The notes under the pieces were generated by a model that worked only from the letters and a program-made list of their open reading frames with translations, was not told where the DNA came from and searched no databases. Position numbers and translations under genes: made by a program. DNA of 40,777 nt from a virus, in IMG/VR virus record IMGVR_UViG_3300025108_000128, positions 1 to 40,777 of that record; one strand, 5' to 3'. Below, piece after piece: positions 8,683 through 16,532 of the stretch (position 1 is the stretch's first letter; each line of letters begins with the position of its first letter).

Positions 8683-9708
8683 CTAATCCCAAGAATAAGT
8701 TATCGATACCTGCAAGTCTGAGATCTTCTGCCCGCCATGAATAGGCACCTGCTCCGGCCACCGGATATAAATAAGATCTTCATTTGGGAATGTTTTGCTA
8801 GATCGGTTGCCACCCAAATGAATCCCGTAGTAGTCGTCAGTTTCTGCAGCATTGCCATTGTGCGGCCTTATCATGCCGCTGGTGAATTCCATATCATATT
8901 TTACTGATTTAGCTGTCGGCCATGTAATGACCGTTGCCACGCTTCCGTTGCCAAAAAAATCGCTCGTGCTGGATGCGGGACTGCTGTTTGTAAAGCCGCA
9001 AACTCTCATTCCGGTCTGCAGCGGCCTCGTTAGAGAGGCGTCATCATCATTTCTCGTAACTTCTGCACATCTCAGCTCCCAAGTGACGTCCGTGCCGTCA
9101 ACGACAGAGCTATTTAATTGGCGGCGCTTGGTTGTAAGCGTGCCCGTCCCGGCAACAGCCCGCGATGCCCAGTCATTCCCGCCATCGGTGGATCTATGCC
9201 AAAACACATCATATTCCACATAAAGCGCATGTTGCGCGTCAATCTCATAAGAGACAGGATTACCCCCTTCATCCTTGATTAACTGCCCTGCACAAAGAAC
9301 AGAAGAGGATCCAACGCCGATCTTGCGAACAGTGAACGGCACCGTGCCCACGGAAACTTGCGCGGGCTGTATATATGCCCGTGTATGCGTCCTTATGTAG
9401 TGCTCGCCGCTAATAAGCTCTCTGTACCCCAATGACCCATACTGCGATGTTTTGTTTTGGTTCCCGCCTAATGTGGTATCTCCCGCGACAGCTTCCACGG
9501 CGTTATCTGAAAAATAGAGATAATCGCCAGCGGCCTCGGTATTTTCGCTATTCCCAAAGAAGTCACCATAAATAAACTCCATGCCCTGATCGAACACGAC
9601 ATTCTGGCATTTGCTCTCTGCCACCACCTTGCCGCTTGAAACCTCCACCTTCTTAACGGTGTATCGACCAAAAGCACGCTTGTAGTGGACGTTTGCGTTC
9701 AGCTTCAT
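8683..9708 (-). CDS. Virion protein of unknown family, probably tail or fibre associated
   Basis: This 341-residue protein has its ATG at 9708, with an AGAGGA site eight bases upstream and a four-base overlap with the preceding gene. It is beta-rich, with many Thr, Ser, Gly and Asn residues and few charged clusters. There is no signal peptide or membrane segment. Parts such as YTVKKVEVSSGKVV near the start and the closing QISDLQVSITYSWD-like strand pattern suggest beta-sandwich or jelly-roll modules. It follows the repeat-bearing fibre gene and an acidic 269-residue protein, so all three probably form an adhesion or fibre module. I do not recognise the family. Confidence 0.65.
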   Translation of the reverse strand: MKLNANVHYKRAFGRYTVKKVEVSSGKVVAESKCQNVVFDQGMEFIYGDFFGNSENTEAAGDYLYFSDNAVEAVAGDTTLGGNQNKTSQYGSLGYRELISGEHYIRTHTRAYIQPAQVSVGTVPFTVRKIGVGSSSVLCAGQLIKDEGGNPVSYEIDAQHALYVEYDVFWHRSTDGGNDWASRAVAGTGTLTTKRRQLNSSVVDGTDVTWELRCAEVTRNDDDASLTRPLQTGMRVCGFTNSSPASSTSDFFGNGSVATVITWPTAKSVKYDMEFTSGMIRPHNGNAAETDDYYGIHLGGNRSSKTFPNEDLIYIRWPEQVPIHGGQKISDLQVSITYSWD

Positions 9709-10514
9709 GCGGGTTCCTCTACTGTTTCAATTTCCAGATACTCCAAGGCGCCTGTAATGCCTACGTTTGGCGTCGTATTTTCCGGCAGGGTAGTGTCCAC
9801 CTGCACCACGTCCTCGATTTCCAAATAATCCAGCGAGCCAACAATGGATACGTCATCAGCCACATTCTCTGGCTTGGCAATGGGGATCTCGTTGCCGCAC
9901 CAGTCAGAGCTGCCTGAATCTAGGGTTTCCGGGTTGATGGCGCTGGCGGAACTGTAAATCGCCCCCGCAAACTCGTCGCCTGAAATGCTATTTTCGCCAT
10001 CCCAACTGATAAGCCCGCCAAATGGGACGCCGTTGAACATGCCGCCCTGGCTCGCCACCACCTCATCACCAACCATGGCAACCGCATCACCAGTAGCGCC
10101 ATGCACCTTGAATGTGACAATTGACGTCCATGAACTCGCCGAGCTGTTCTGCTCTACGCCGTCCACCAATCCCGCCCAATCACCACTCGCGCCGTCATAA
10201 ACAACGTCGATGGAGCTGGTATAGTCGATGTTTCGTATGCCAAAGCGGACGACGCCAGAATCAACCCGGTTTATCACCATCTGGACTATGCGCCAGCCGT
10301 CCCATCCATCCTCTGCTGTCGAATACAAATATGCATCTGGAGTGGCGGCGAACCATACCGGGTATTGCGGATCGACCATTGGGTAAACCGCGCCAACCTC
10401 TTGGCGCCGGCTATCCACGGTCAATGGCCGGAACGCCGGACTATTCACCCCTTCCAGCGCGAAAAGGCAGGTCGGGCCGGCCCCGCTGCTGGCGATAATG
10501 CCGCGGCGCATCAT
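9705..10514 (-). CDS. Virion-associated protein with lectin-like region, unknown family
   Basis: This 269-residue protein starts at the ATG at 10514, which shares its A with the TAA stop of the fibre gene. It is acidic. Residues about 45-200 form a beta-rich region with Trp and Asp/Gly turns (WDGWRIVQMVINRV, SWTSIVTFKVHG, FGGLISWDGENSISGDEFAGAIYS). This resembles the concanavalin/laminin-G-like fold often used for sugar binding. The C-terminal 60 residues hold an imperfect duplication: SIVGSLDYLEIEDV and GITGALEYLEIETV. Coupled to the fibre gene, it is probably a fibre accessory or receptor-binding protein. The family is not identified. Confidence 0.62.
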   Translation of the reverse strand: MMRRGIIASSGAGPTCLFALEGVNSPAFRPLTVDSRRQEVGAVYPMVDPQYPVWFAATPDAYLYSTAEDGWDGWRIVQMVINRVDSGVVRFGIRNIDYTSSIDVVYDGASGDWAGLVDGVEQNSSASSWTSIVTFKVHGATGDAVAMVGDEVVASQGGMFNGVPFGGLISWDGENSISGDEFAGAIYSSASAINPETLDSGSSDWCGNEIPIAKPENVADDVSIVGSLDYLEIEDVVQVDTTLPENTTPNVGITGALEYLEIETVEEPA

Positions 10515-12451
10515 TACGACACCACCTTGAGCCCACCGGCCAACGCCCACTTACCGGAAGCCATCTTCATTGCCGTGGCCCAGCCCCCGTCATTTGCGAT
10601 TGCGTTACCATTCCCTTCGGACTCCAGCGCGTCACCTGCCTCTACAGCAAAAAGAACGTCATCAGCGGTTCGCCGCTGAATTTCCACCCAGAACCCTACT
10701 GGCAAGTTGTCAGTTGCATCATTTGGGAATGTGAGTGTTGCGCCTGCTGTTACCCGAAGCGGAAGGCCCAAGTGCGAGAAACCCACAGTCGTGTCGCCAT
10801 TAATCACAACAGGCTCTTGCACTCGCATCTTGTACTGAGGGTGCGGGTTTGCTCGCCCTTCATGCTCAGTTACGGCCGCCGATCCCTCGGCCCCTCCCAT
10901 TCTTGCCCACCACACGGTAGAAGCTTTTTTGAATAGGACAGCAGACGAACCCTTTCGGTTTGTTCTCGCAGGATTAACCGGGGACACCAACGTATCTGAG
11001 CCCAGGGGCTCAATGGTGACGGGCATATTCCCGCCTTGCACAATCACCACAAAATAGCCTGGCTCCAGCGCAAAGGTTGCATCATCCGGAGCGAAAACGG
11101 TTACCGCTTGGGTGTTATTGGTGCACCAGATAACCTTGCCTTTGTGCGAGGCATTGAGAATCAGGCTGTTGCCGGCGTAGTCGAGGAACTTTGAGCCATG
11201 GCCGTACAGGTTGCCCTGGGGATCAATAAACACCCCGGCATCAGCCAACAGCTTGCCGGTAGCATCATCAAAGACCGGTACCGCCCGGGCAGCGGCCCCT
11301 GCGGGGCCTGAAACGTCGCCACGGGCACTTTCAGGGAGTTGTGCCGCCGGCACATGCCCGCCGGCATCCAGTGAGGCCACACCATCAGCCTGCCCTTTCG
11401 TGTTCTCTTCCACATACTGATTATGCGGATTCACTGCGGCGCCATGGTTCGCCATTACCTGGTCGGCATGATCCTTTGCCGCCTGCTCCGCCGCCGCCGC
11501 ACTCCCTTGCGGATCCGCACCGGCCTGAGCGGCCGTGACACCATGGGGGTTGTCCGTGCGCCCACTGTGCGAATCTTGAGCCCCGCCCGTGGCATATTGC
11601 GGGTGAGGGTTGGCGGCAGACTTATGCTGTTGCATACCGTCATCTGCATGCTGCTGAGCGTTGGACTGGGCCTGGTTGGCAGCATTATCGGCATGATCTT
11701 TCGCGGCCTGCTCTGCCGCTGCCGCACTGCCTGCGGGGTCTGCACCTGCTTGCGCTGCAGTCACGCCATGGGGGTTGTCCGTGCGGCCAGAATGGGTGTC
11801 CTGTGCGCCCCCAGTTGCATACTGGGGATGCGGGTTGGCGGCAGCCTCATGGTCTGACAGCTCCTGCGAAGCGCCACCGGCAGCCACTGACACCTGCTGG
11901 TCTGTGTAATCGTTCGCCGCCTGCACAGCAGCCGCTGCGCTGCCGGCAGGATCCGCACCAGCCTGAGCGGCTGTGACGCCGTGGGGGTTATCATTCCGCC
12001 CGCTGTGCGAGTCCTGGGCGCCACCGGTAGCATATTGAGGGTGCGGATTGGGTTTGGCCTCATGCTCTGCCACTGCAGTATCGCCGTCGCCACCGCCACC
12101 GGCCCCGCCCGGCACCGTGCAGTCTGGGCCACCACAAGACACGTCCTCCGAAATGTCTTCCAGCATAGATCCATCGACATCCGGTACCGTAGCCCAGACA
12201 TCGAACAACAACTTGCCATTGGTGCTTGTGGCGGTTACCCGGTACCGGCTCCCCTTGCTGCCCAGGGCGTTCGGCCATAACTGCAGCACGGCATCGCCAC
12301 TGGAATCCGACCGAAAGGTCTGCTGCGTGGGCACCACATAACCATCATTCGGATCAAGGTCAGTCCGATCCAGAACGGCGGTAATTATGGCATCGGGGTA
12401 AGGAACGCCACTCTGGTCTTCGACCGTGACGTTAACAGTGCGAGTAGTCAT
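10514..12451 (-). CDS. Tail fibre protein with repeated NPHPQY / DNPHGVTAAQAGA units
   Basis: This 645-residue protein starts at the ATG at 12451, with AGAGGG six bases before it. Residues 1-95 look like an Ig-like or regulatory beta domain, probably the virion-attachment end. A Gly-rich hinge follows at about 115-124. Then come three near-identical units of about 70-75 residues, each with NPHPQYATGGAQD and DNPHGVTAAQAGADP; NPHPQY falls at about 135, 206 and 281. A degenerate NPHNQY lies near 341 and a further NPHPQY near 548. Such motifs are typical of trimeric long fibre shafts. Residues 360-540 form a beta-rich domain, and the C-terminus is a second Gly/Trp-containing module. It acts in host attachment. 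Confidence 0.85.
   Translation of the reverse strand: MTTRTVNVTVEDQSGVPYPDAIITAVLDRTDLDPNDGYVVPTQQTFRSDSSGDAVLQLWPNALGSKGSRYRVTATSTNGKLLFDVWATVPDVDGSMLEDISEDVSCGGPDCTVPGGAGGGGDGDTAVAEHEAKPNPHPQYATGGAQDSHSGRNDNPHGVTAAQAGADPAGSAAAAVQAANDYTDQQVSVAAGGASQELSDHEAAANPHPQYATGGAQDTHSGRTDNPHGVTAAQAGADPAGSAAAAEQAAKDHADNAANQAQSNAQQHADDGMQQHKSAANPHPQYATGGAQDSHSGRTDNPHGVTAAQAGADPQGSAAAAEQAAKDHADQVMANHGAAVNPHNQYVEENTKGQADGVASLDAGGHVPAAQLPESARGDVSGPAGAAARAVPVFDDATGKLLADAGVFIDPQGNLYGHGSKFLDYAGNSLILNASHKGKVIWCTNNTQAVTVFAPDDATFALEPGYFVVIVQGGNMPVTIEPLGSDTLVSPVNPARTNRKGSSAVLFKKASTVWWARMGGAEGSAAVTEHEGRANPHPQYKMRVQEPVVINGDTTVGFSHLGLPLRVTAGATLTFPNDATDNLPVGFWVEIQRRTADDVLFAVEAGDALESEGNGNAIANDGGWATAMKMASGKWALAGGLKVVS
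11533..12065 (-). repeat. Three-copy DNA repeat in the fibre gene
   Basis: Three direct copies of a roughly 90-base segment encode the NPHPQYATGGAQD...DNPHGVTAAQAGADP unit. Their left ends lie near 11535, 11760 and 11973, so they are spaced about 225 and 213 bases apart. The copies differ mainly at third codon positions. Copy number could change by recombination and alter shaft length. Confidence 0.8.
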
Positions 12452-12460
12452 GGCGCCCTC

Positions 12461-13042
12461 TTAAAGGAATGGCTGAGGCTTCACGCGCATATCCCCGGTT
12501 CGGTTACCGGTGTTCAGCGCGTTGCGGGTGTTTTGAATGGCAAGTCGAAACAAGCTGCGGTGATTTTCCGCGTCCTGCGGGGAGTACCAAGGCGTTCCCA
12601 CCTGCAGTCGCAGGTACCAAAGAGCGCCATGCGACCAGTCATGGATCCAGCGCGGAGCATGTTCACAGGGAACGCCGAGGGCTCCAAAGGATGGCTGCAA
12701 CACTGCTTTCGGGGCCAGGGTAACGCCGTCCTTGGGCTCATCATCGAATACAATTTCTCGGGACGGCTCAAACACCCAGTGGTTATCAGCGAATGTCTTC
12801 CCCTTTTCCGTCAGCAGGGAATCCATTGCCAGGATGGTGGCGCACTGTGGCGGGGTAACCAGATAAGCAATAACGCCCGGCTCAGTGGTAAAGGTGGGTA
12901 GCTTCTCGCGCCAGGCATAAGTGTCTCGATACCAGTCACGCGCTGCCTTGGCCAAAGCTTTTTGCGCGATGATGCTGGGGCAGCTCGGCAGCTCAAGCAG
13001 AACCTCATCAAGCAGATCTGAATACAGAACGATGCCGCTCAT
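12461..13042 (-). CDS. Head-tail adaptor / tail tube protein
   Basis: This is a 193-residue protein with an ATG at 13042, overlapping the preceding stop by four bases. It begins with SDLLDEVLLELPSCPSIIAQKALAKAARDWYRDTYAWRE, a helical opening like that of podovirus adaptor proteins. A beta-rich middle (TFTTEPGVIAYLVTPPQCATILAMD) and a C-terminal helical segment (about 150-175) with Trp/Tyr follow. With the neighbouring 214-residue protein it forms a two-gene adaptor set between the capsid genes and the fibre. The pair probably builds the ring between portal and nozzle. The family match is by pattern only. Confidence 0.65.
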   Translation of the reverse strand: MSGIVLYSDLLDEVLLELPSCPSIIAQKALAKAARDWYRDTYAWREKLPTFTTEPGVIAYLVTPPQCATILAMDSLLTEKGKTFADNHWVFEPSREIVFDDEPKDGVTLAPKAVLQPSFGALGVPCEHAPRWIHDWSHGALWYLRLQVGTPWYSPQDAENHRSLFRLAIQNTRNALNTGNRTGDMRVKPQPFL

Positions 13043-13683
13043 ACGTCATTACCCGGTTCGTTTTCAGTTCGTCCCTGCACTTCTACACCCAGAGAGTGGT
13101 AGAAATAGGCCGACCACGTTTGCGCCTTAGGGGCTGAACCCGCTCCGGTATCCTGCATATAGGCCCGGTACAGCATCCATGCCTCAACTGATTGAGCGTA
13201 CTGATCAAGCAGAGGGAACGGGTCATAAACAGGATTGCTCGAACTGGCGGGAACGGAAACCGGCACAGGCCTCTCGCAGATAGAGCATTCCAGCTTTGAG
13301 GTTTCCCGGGCAGGCGGATACACCCAGAACGTGCGAGGCTCCCGCTGATCCCAGCCATACTCAGCCACATCATCGGCTCGCGGCATGCTGTGCCAATGTG
13401 GCAGCACAGCATCAAGTATTTCAGTTGCCACCATGCGAACCGCACGGCCGCTGGGAACATTGCGGATAACGCGGATCAACTGCAGGTCATTTGGCCGTAT
13501 CTCTTGGCGCGTCCCCTGGGTCAGGTTGAGCACCACGCTCTTTTCATTGGCCTCCGGCCGTACCCGGCAGACTTCCATACAGCCTGCATTCAGCCACGCC
13601 ACCAGATCCTCAAGCGTCCAGCGCACATGCTCTGGATCATTCAGGGTTCTGGCGACATTGCGAATCAGTTGTCCGCTATCCAT
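13039..13683 (-). CDS. Phage adaptor (head-tail connector) protein, DUF6682-like
   Basis: This is a 214-residue protein with an ATG at 13683 and AGGAG nine bases upstream. The start VARTLNDPEHVRWTLEDLVAWLNAG is typical of podovirus adaptor proteins, in which an opening helix is followed by 'lnD....RWs..eLl.wln.g'. A strand-rich middle follows (RQEIRPNDLQLIRVIRNV), and FWVYPPA near residues 118-125 is a further common feature. The C-terminal third is helical with many Tyr residues and an acidic end. Such proteins bind the portal and the tail nozzle (T7 gp11-like role). It is translationally coupled to the next adaptor gene by a four-base overlap. Confidence 0.75.
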   Translation of the reverse strand: MDSGQLIRNVARTLNDPEHVRWTLEDLVAWLNAGCMEVCRVRPEANEKSVVLNLTQGTRQEIRPNDLQLIRVIRNVPSGRAVRMVATEILDAVLPHWHSMPRADDVAEYGWDQREPRTFWVYPPARETSKLECSICERPVPVSVPASSSNPVYDPFPLLDQYAQSVEAWMLYRAYMQDTGAGSAPKAQTWSAYFYHSLGVEVQGRTENEPGNDV

Positions 13684-13689
13684 CTGGCG

Positions 13690-14163
13690 TTACTCCTGCT
13701 CTTCCAGGAGTGAAGCCAGCTTCTTGCGCATGGTTTCTTCACCGGAACGCTTGTCCAGCTTCTCACCGAAGGCAGCCTGGGCAAACTCAACCATCTGGTC
13801 TTTGGAGGCCTCAGCCAGCGGGACTTCACCAATCATCAGCGCTTCGTCATTGGGCTGACCGTTACCGGCACCTTCGTCATTGCCGGCGTCGCCACCAGCA
13901 TCACCAGAACCGGCTTGCGGATCACCACCTGCCGGCGGTTTGCCATCCAGACTTGGCGCGGAGCCATCACCGGTACCAACACCCGCAATATTCGGGCTGG
14001 TACCCACGGGCGCATGATTCACGTCCACGTCCACTTGCTCAAACGCGGGCTCGCCATCGTTGTCGCCACAAGGCACCAGCTTCGGATTGCGCTTGGCCAG
14101 GTGGTCGTTGTAAGGGAACTTGGCACCAGTTTTCGGGTTTCGCAAAAACTTGGGTTTTGCCAT
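13690..14163 (-). CDS. Small capsid-region protein with HeH/LEM-like C-terminus
   Basis: This 157-residue protein starts at the ATG at 14163, nine bases after an AGAGG site. The N-terminus (1-35) is basic and short. Residues 50-110 are a flexible Gly/Asp/Pro/Asn linker. The C-terminal 45 residues (KDQMVEFAQAAFGEKLDKRS...MRKKLASLLEE) form a helix-extended-helix pattern of the HeH/LEM or Rho-N kind, seen in several small phage structural proteins. It lies between the capsid gene and the adaptors, behind a strong terminator. It could be a head completion or decoration protein. The function is not established. Confidence 0.6.
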   Translation of the reverse strand: MAKPKFLRNPKTGAKFPYNDHLAKRNPKLVPCGDNDGEPAFEQVDVDVNHAPVGTSPNIAGVGTGDGSAPSLDGKPPAGGDPQAGSGDAGGDAGNDEGAGNGQPNDEALMIGEVPLAEASKDQMVEFAQAAFGEKLDKRSGEETMRKKLASLLEEQE

Positions 14164-14190
14164 GGGGAAATACCTCTTGAAGAGAGATTG

Positions 14191-14216
14191 AAAAAGGGGC
14201 GCCGAAGCGCCCCTTT
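14191..14216 (-). terminator. Strong rho-independent terminator after the capsid gene
   Basis: A perfect ten-base stem (AAAGGGGCGC with its complement) closes a four-base loop. On the leftward strand it ends in a T run. It starts 17 bases after the capsid gene stop and lies 28 bases before the next start. It may reduce expression of downstream genes relative to the capsid protein. Confidence 0.85.
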
Positions 14217-14232
14217 CTACTCGTTACTACCT

Positions 14233-15171
14233 TTAGCCTTTGTAGGCATACAGGTGAGAAACGGACTCGGGCTTCACCATCTCGTAACCGTAGACGTTCA
14301 GGCCACGCACCAGATCACCGAAGCGTTTCGGGTTGCGCAGCGTTTCCATCTTGGTCATCTGAGACGCGAAGGTGAGGCCAGACTTGTGTCCAGCCATGAT
14401 GTGGTAAGACTCACCGGCCGTTTCGGTGTCATGCGCCAGCAGGTTGGACTTGTAGACCTTGAACCGGTCAATTTCACCCAACAGGCCGTTACGCACGATG
14501 GAAGTCGCATCACCCGCCAGACTTGCGTCTTTCAGGTCAGACTTCTTCACCATGCCGCATGCCCAGGATGGCAACAGCAACCAGCGGCCTTCTTCCGGCA
14601 CATCCTGCTCATCGAGAACAGTGCCCAGATCGACAATGTAATCAATGATGTTGGCCTTGGTCAGCGCGACCGGCGCCGCAGCTTCACCCAGATTGAATGC
14701 GCCAGAGATAGCACCAGCAGTGGTGCCCTGGTTTTCAGCTGCCACATCCGCGTAGATCGAGCCGAGCACGTCACGGTCCATCGCAATCTTCATCTGCTCG
14801 GATGCGTCGGTGCTCCAGTTGTCCAGCAAGGCCAGATCAGACTGCATGGCATCAACGTCATCGGCGGTGAAGTTGAAGTGCTTACCCTTGTCGATCAGCA
14901 GTTCGACGTTCGGGCTTTCCGGCGTGTCGTAGACCAGATCCTTACCTTTTTCGTAATCGTAGATCTGGATGTCCGGCACGGTGCGGATGTAAACCTTGTC
15001 GCCGTAGCTGGTAATCTCACCTTCGTAATCGGTGTTGGAAATGGCAGCCAGCACAGTGGCTGAGTAGAACTTTTCCAGCAGCTTGCTGGACCACAACTCC
15101 GGAATGAACTTGGAGTCGTTGTTGGCGCCCGAGTTGGAATAGTTCGGGCCGTTCGCGATTGGCAAACTCAT
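14233..15171 (-). CDS. Major capsid protein (HK97 fold expected)
   Basis: This is a 312-residue protein from the ATG at 15171, with GGAGAA seven bases upstream. After a short N-arm it reads FIPELWSSKLLEKFYSATVLAAISNTDYEGEI, the usual opening of many podovirus and related coat proteins. GDKVYIRTVPDIQIYDYEKG and a long helix region follow (about 90-140, FTADDVDAMQSDL). The C-terminal part contains RWLLLPSWACGMV, VYKSNLL and HKSGLTFASQMTKMETLRNPKRFGDLVRGLNVYGYEMVKP. This order is typical of HK97-fold coat proteins of about 310-340 residues. The upstream scaffold gene and downstream strong terminator fit a highly expressed capsid gene. Confidence 0.88.
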   Translation of the reverse strand: MSLPIANGPNYSNSGANNDSKFIPELWSSKLLEKFYSATVLAAISNTDYEGEITSYGDKVYIRTVPDIQIYDYEKGKDLVYDTPESPNVELLIDKGKHFNFTADDVDAMQSDLALLDNWSTDASEQMKIAMDRDVLGSIYADVAAENQGTTAGAISGAFNLGEAAAPVALTKANIIDYIVDLGTVLDEQDVPEEGRWLLLPSWACGMVKKSDLKDASLAGDATSIVRNGLLGEIDRFKVYKSNLLAHDTETAGESYHIMAGHKSGLTFASQMTKMETLRNPKRFGDLVRGLNVYGYEMVKPESVSHLYAYKG

Positions 15172-15224
15172 ATCAATTCTCCAGATATGTCATTGCCGGC
15201 TCAGATCACAAACGGCCCCTTGGG

Positions 15225-16154
15225 CTACGTTTGGCTTTGACCTGTAAGCGCGGCATGGATTTTTTGTTCCAATGCCCGCGCTTCCACCTCACGTCCTCGC
15301 CACTTGCCCATTGCAATGTCCTGCTGCAGTTTCGCGAAGTCCTTTGCCGTATAAGCAGGTTCGGCCTTGGCGTGCTGCTGAGGGTTGCGCCGGTCGGGGG
15401 CGAGTTGGTTTTCAGGGGCGTTAGCGTCGGGCTGTTTCGCTTTTGCCTGTGCGCCCTTAAACGCCCGCACGATTTCCACAACTGCCAACACATCCAGGTC
15501 GTTGCCCGCTTCATTCAGCTCTTGCTGGTAGCTCAAGCCGGTTTTTTCAGACGGGTGCTGGAGCCATTGCACAAACTCGGGGCTGCGATTCACGGCCTCG
15601 AAGTCAGGCACCTGCCGAAGCAGAGAGCGCCAGAAACGATCCTGTGCCGAACCACCTTCTTGCTGAGCGGGCTGGTGAGTGTCCTGCTGCTGGCTAGTAG
15701 CGGCGGCTACGCTTTCAAACGCATTCGCCAGGTCATCGCCGTATTCCTCTCGCACTTTGGCCAGATGCTCGTTGAGCTTTTCCTTGGCCTCACTTGCTTT
15801 GCTTTCCGCTGCAGATGCCTGCTTCTGCGCGTCTGCCAACTTCTCGTTGGCCTCACGCAGCTGCTGGGTCAGGCGGGGAACTTCGGCGTTGTACTTGCCT
15901 TGCAGGGCTCGATGAGCCTGCTCAAGCTTCCGGTGTTGCTCTTCCAGATCAGCGTAGGCATCGGCCTTGGCTGGCTCCGGTTGTGCAGCCGGTTCTTGAG
16001 GGGTACCGGGGTTGTTGGGTTGGTTATCGTGCTGGTTGTCATCGCCAGGGGCCGGTTCGGCACCGGTATCCTTGGGTTGCGTGTCGTATTGCTGCTTTCG
16101 CAGTTCTTCGGCTCGCTCGACTTGTTTGCGCACAGAGTTAGGTACGGTTTCCAT
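15225..16154 (-). CDS. Capsid assembly scaffolding protein
   Basis: This is a 309-residue protein from the ATG at 16154, with AGGAGGG eight bases upstream. The first 70 residues are Gln/Pro/Asp-rich and disordered. Residues 70-145 are an almost uninterrupted coiled coil (LEEQHRKLEQAHRALQ, KLADAQKQASAAESKASEAKEKL). The last third is helical, with a basic and Gln-rich C-terminus able to bind coat protein. Acidic, helical proteins of this size directly before the coat gene are the usual scaffold in short-tailed and other phages. It would be released or degraded during maturation. No protease motif is seen. Confidence 0.82.
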   Translation of the reverse strand: METVPNSVRKQVERAEELRKQQYDTQPKDTGAEPAPGDDNQHDNQPNNPGTPQEPAAQPEPAKADAYADLEEQHRKLEQAHRALQGKYNAEVPRLTQQLREANEKLADAQKQASAAESKASEAKEKLNEHLAKVREEYGDDLANAFESVAAATSQQQDTHQPAQQEGGSAQDRFWRSLLRQVPDFEAVNRSPEFVQWLQHPSEKTGLSYQQELNEAGNDLDVLAVVEIVRAFKGAQAKAKQPDANAPENQLAPDRRNPQQHAKAEPAYTAKDFAKLQQDIAMGKWRGREVEARALEQKIHAALTGQSQT

Positions 16155-16240
16155 TGCGGCCCTCCTGGGTATCGCGGTGTATTTCCAGCGGCCCGACCGT
16201 TAACGGGTGTCACTGGCTTGGTTGCCCGTAGCCCGGGCAT

Positions 16241-16263
16241 AAAAAAACCGCCCATTGGGCGGT
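16241..16263 (-). terminator. Rho-independent terminator before the scaffold gene
   Basis: Read leftward, ACCGCCC and GGGCGGT pair around a short AAT loop, followed by seven T. It lies about 35 bases after the 77-residue gene stop and 86 bases before the scaffold start. The 144-base gap may also hold a promoter for the scaffold-capsid pair, but I see no convincing one. Confidence 0.82.
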
Positions 16264-16298
16264 CCGTTGCAGGCCTGAATCAGGTGTCTGCGGAATTC

Positions 16299-16532
16299 TT
16301 ATCTATTCTGGTTGATCAGCTGTCGGGCTTCGGCCGCATGCTTGAGGATTTCTGTCAGGTCGCGTCCTGCTCCCTGCAGGCGACGGGTTTCAACCTCATC
16401 GCGTTCTTCAATCAAGCGTGCCTCAGTGTCCAACTTCGACTCGTTCAACCACTCCACGATGTCTTGGAAGTGGCCGTTGTGCTCCAGCATGGCCAGAGCC
16501 TCAATAACTCGCTTATCGGGTGTCTTAATCAC
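16299..16532 (-). CDS. Small helical protein between portal and scaffold, unknown
   Basis: This is a 77-residue protein with an ATG at 16532, overlapping the portal stop by four bases (ATGA), so it is probably translated by coupling. It is entirely polar and helical (HFQDIVEWLNESKLDTEARLIEERDEVETRRLQGAGRDLTEILK). No cysteine, signal peptide or membrane segment is seen. Small acidic helical proteins at this site occur in other short-tailed phages, without a fixed function. I do not recognise the family. Confidence 0.7.
   Translation of the reverse strand: MIKTPDKRVIEALAMLEHNGHFQDIVEWLNESKLDTEARLIEERDEVETRRLQGAGRDLTEILKHAAEARQLINQNR

Noticed and set aside
13915-15063. Rightward 382-codon frame opposite the capsid gene
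   Set aside because: Antisense shadow crossing a clear terminator and two well-supported leftward genes.
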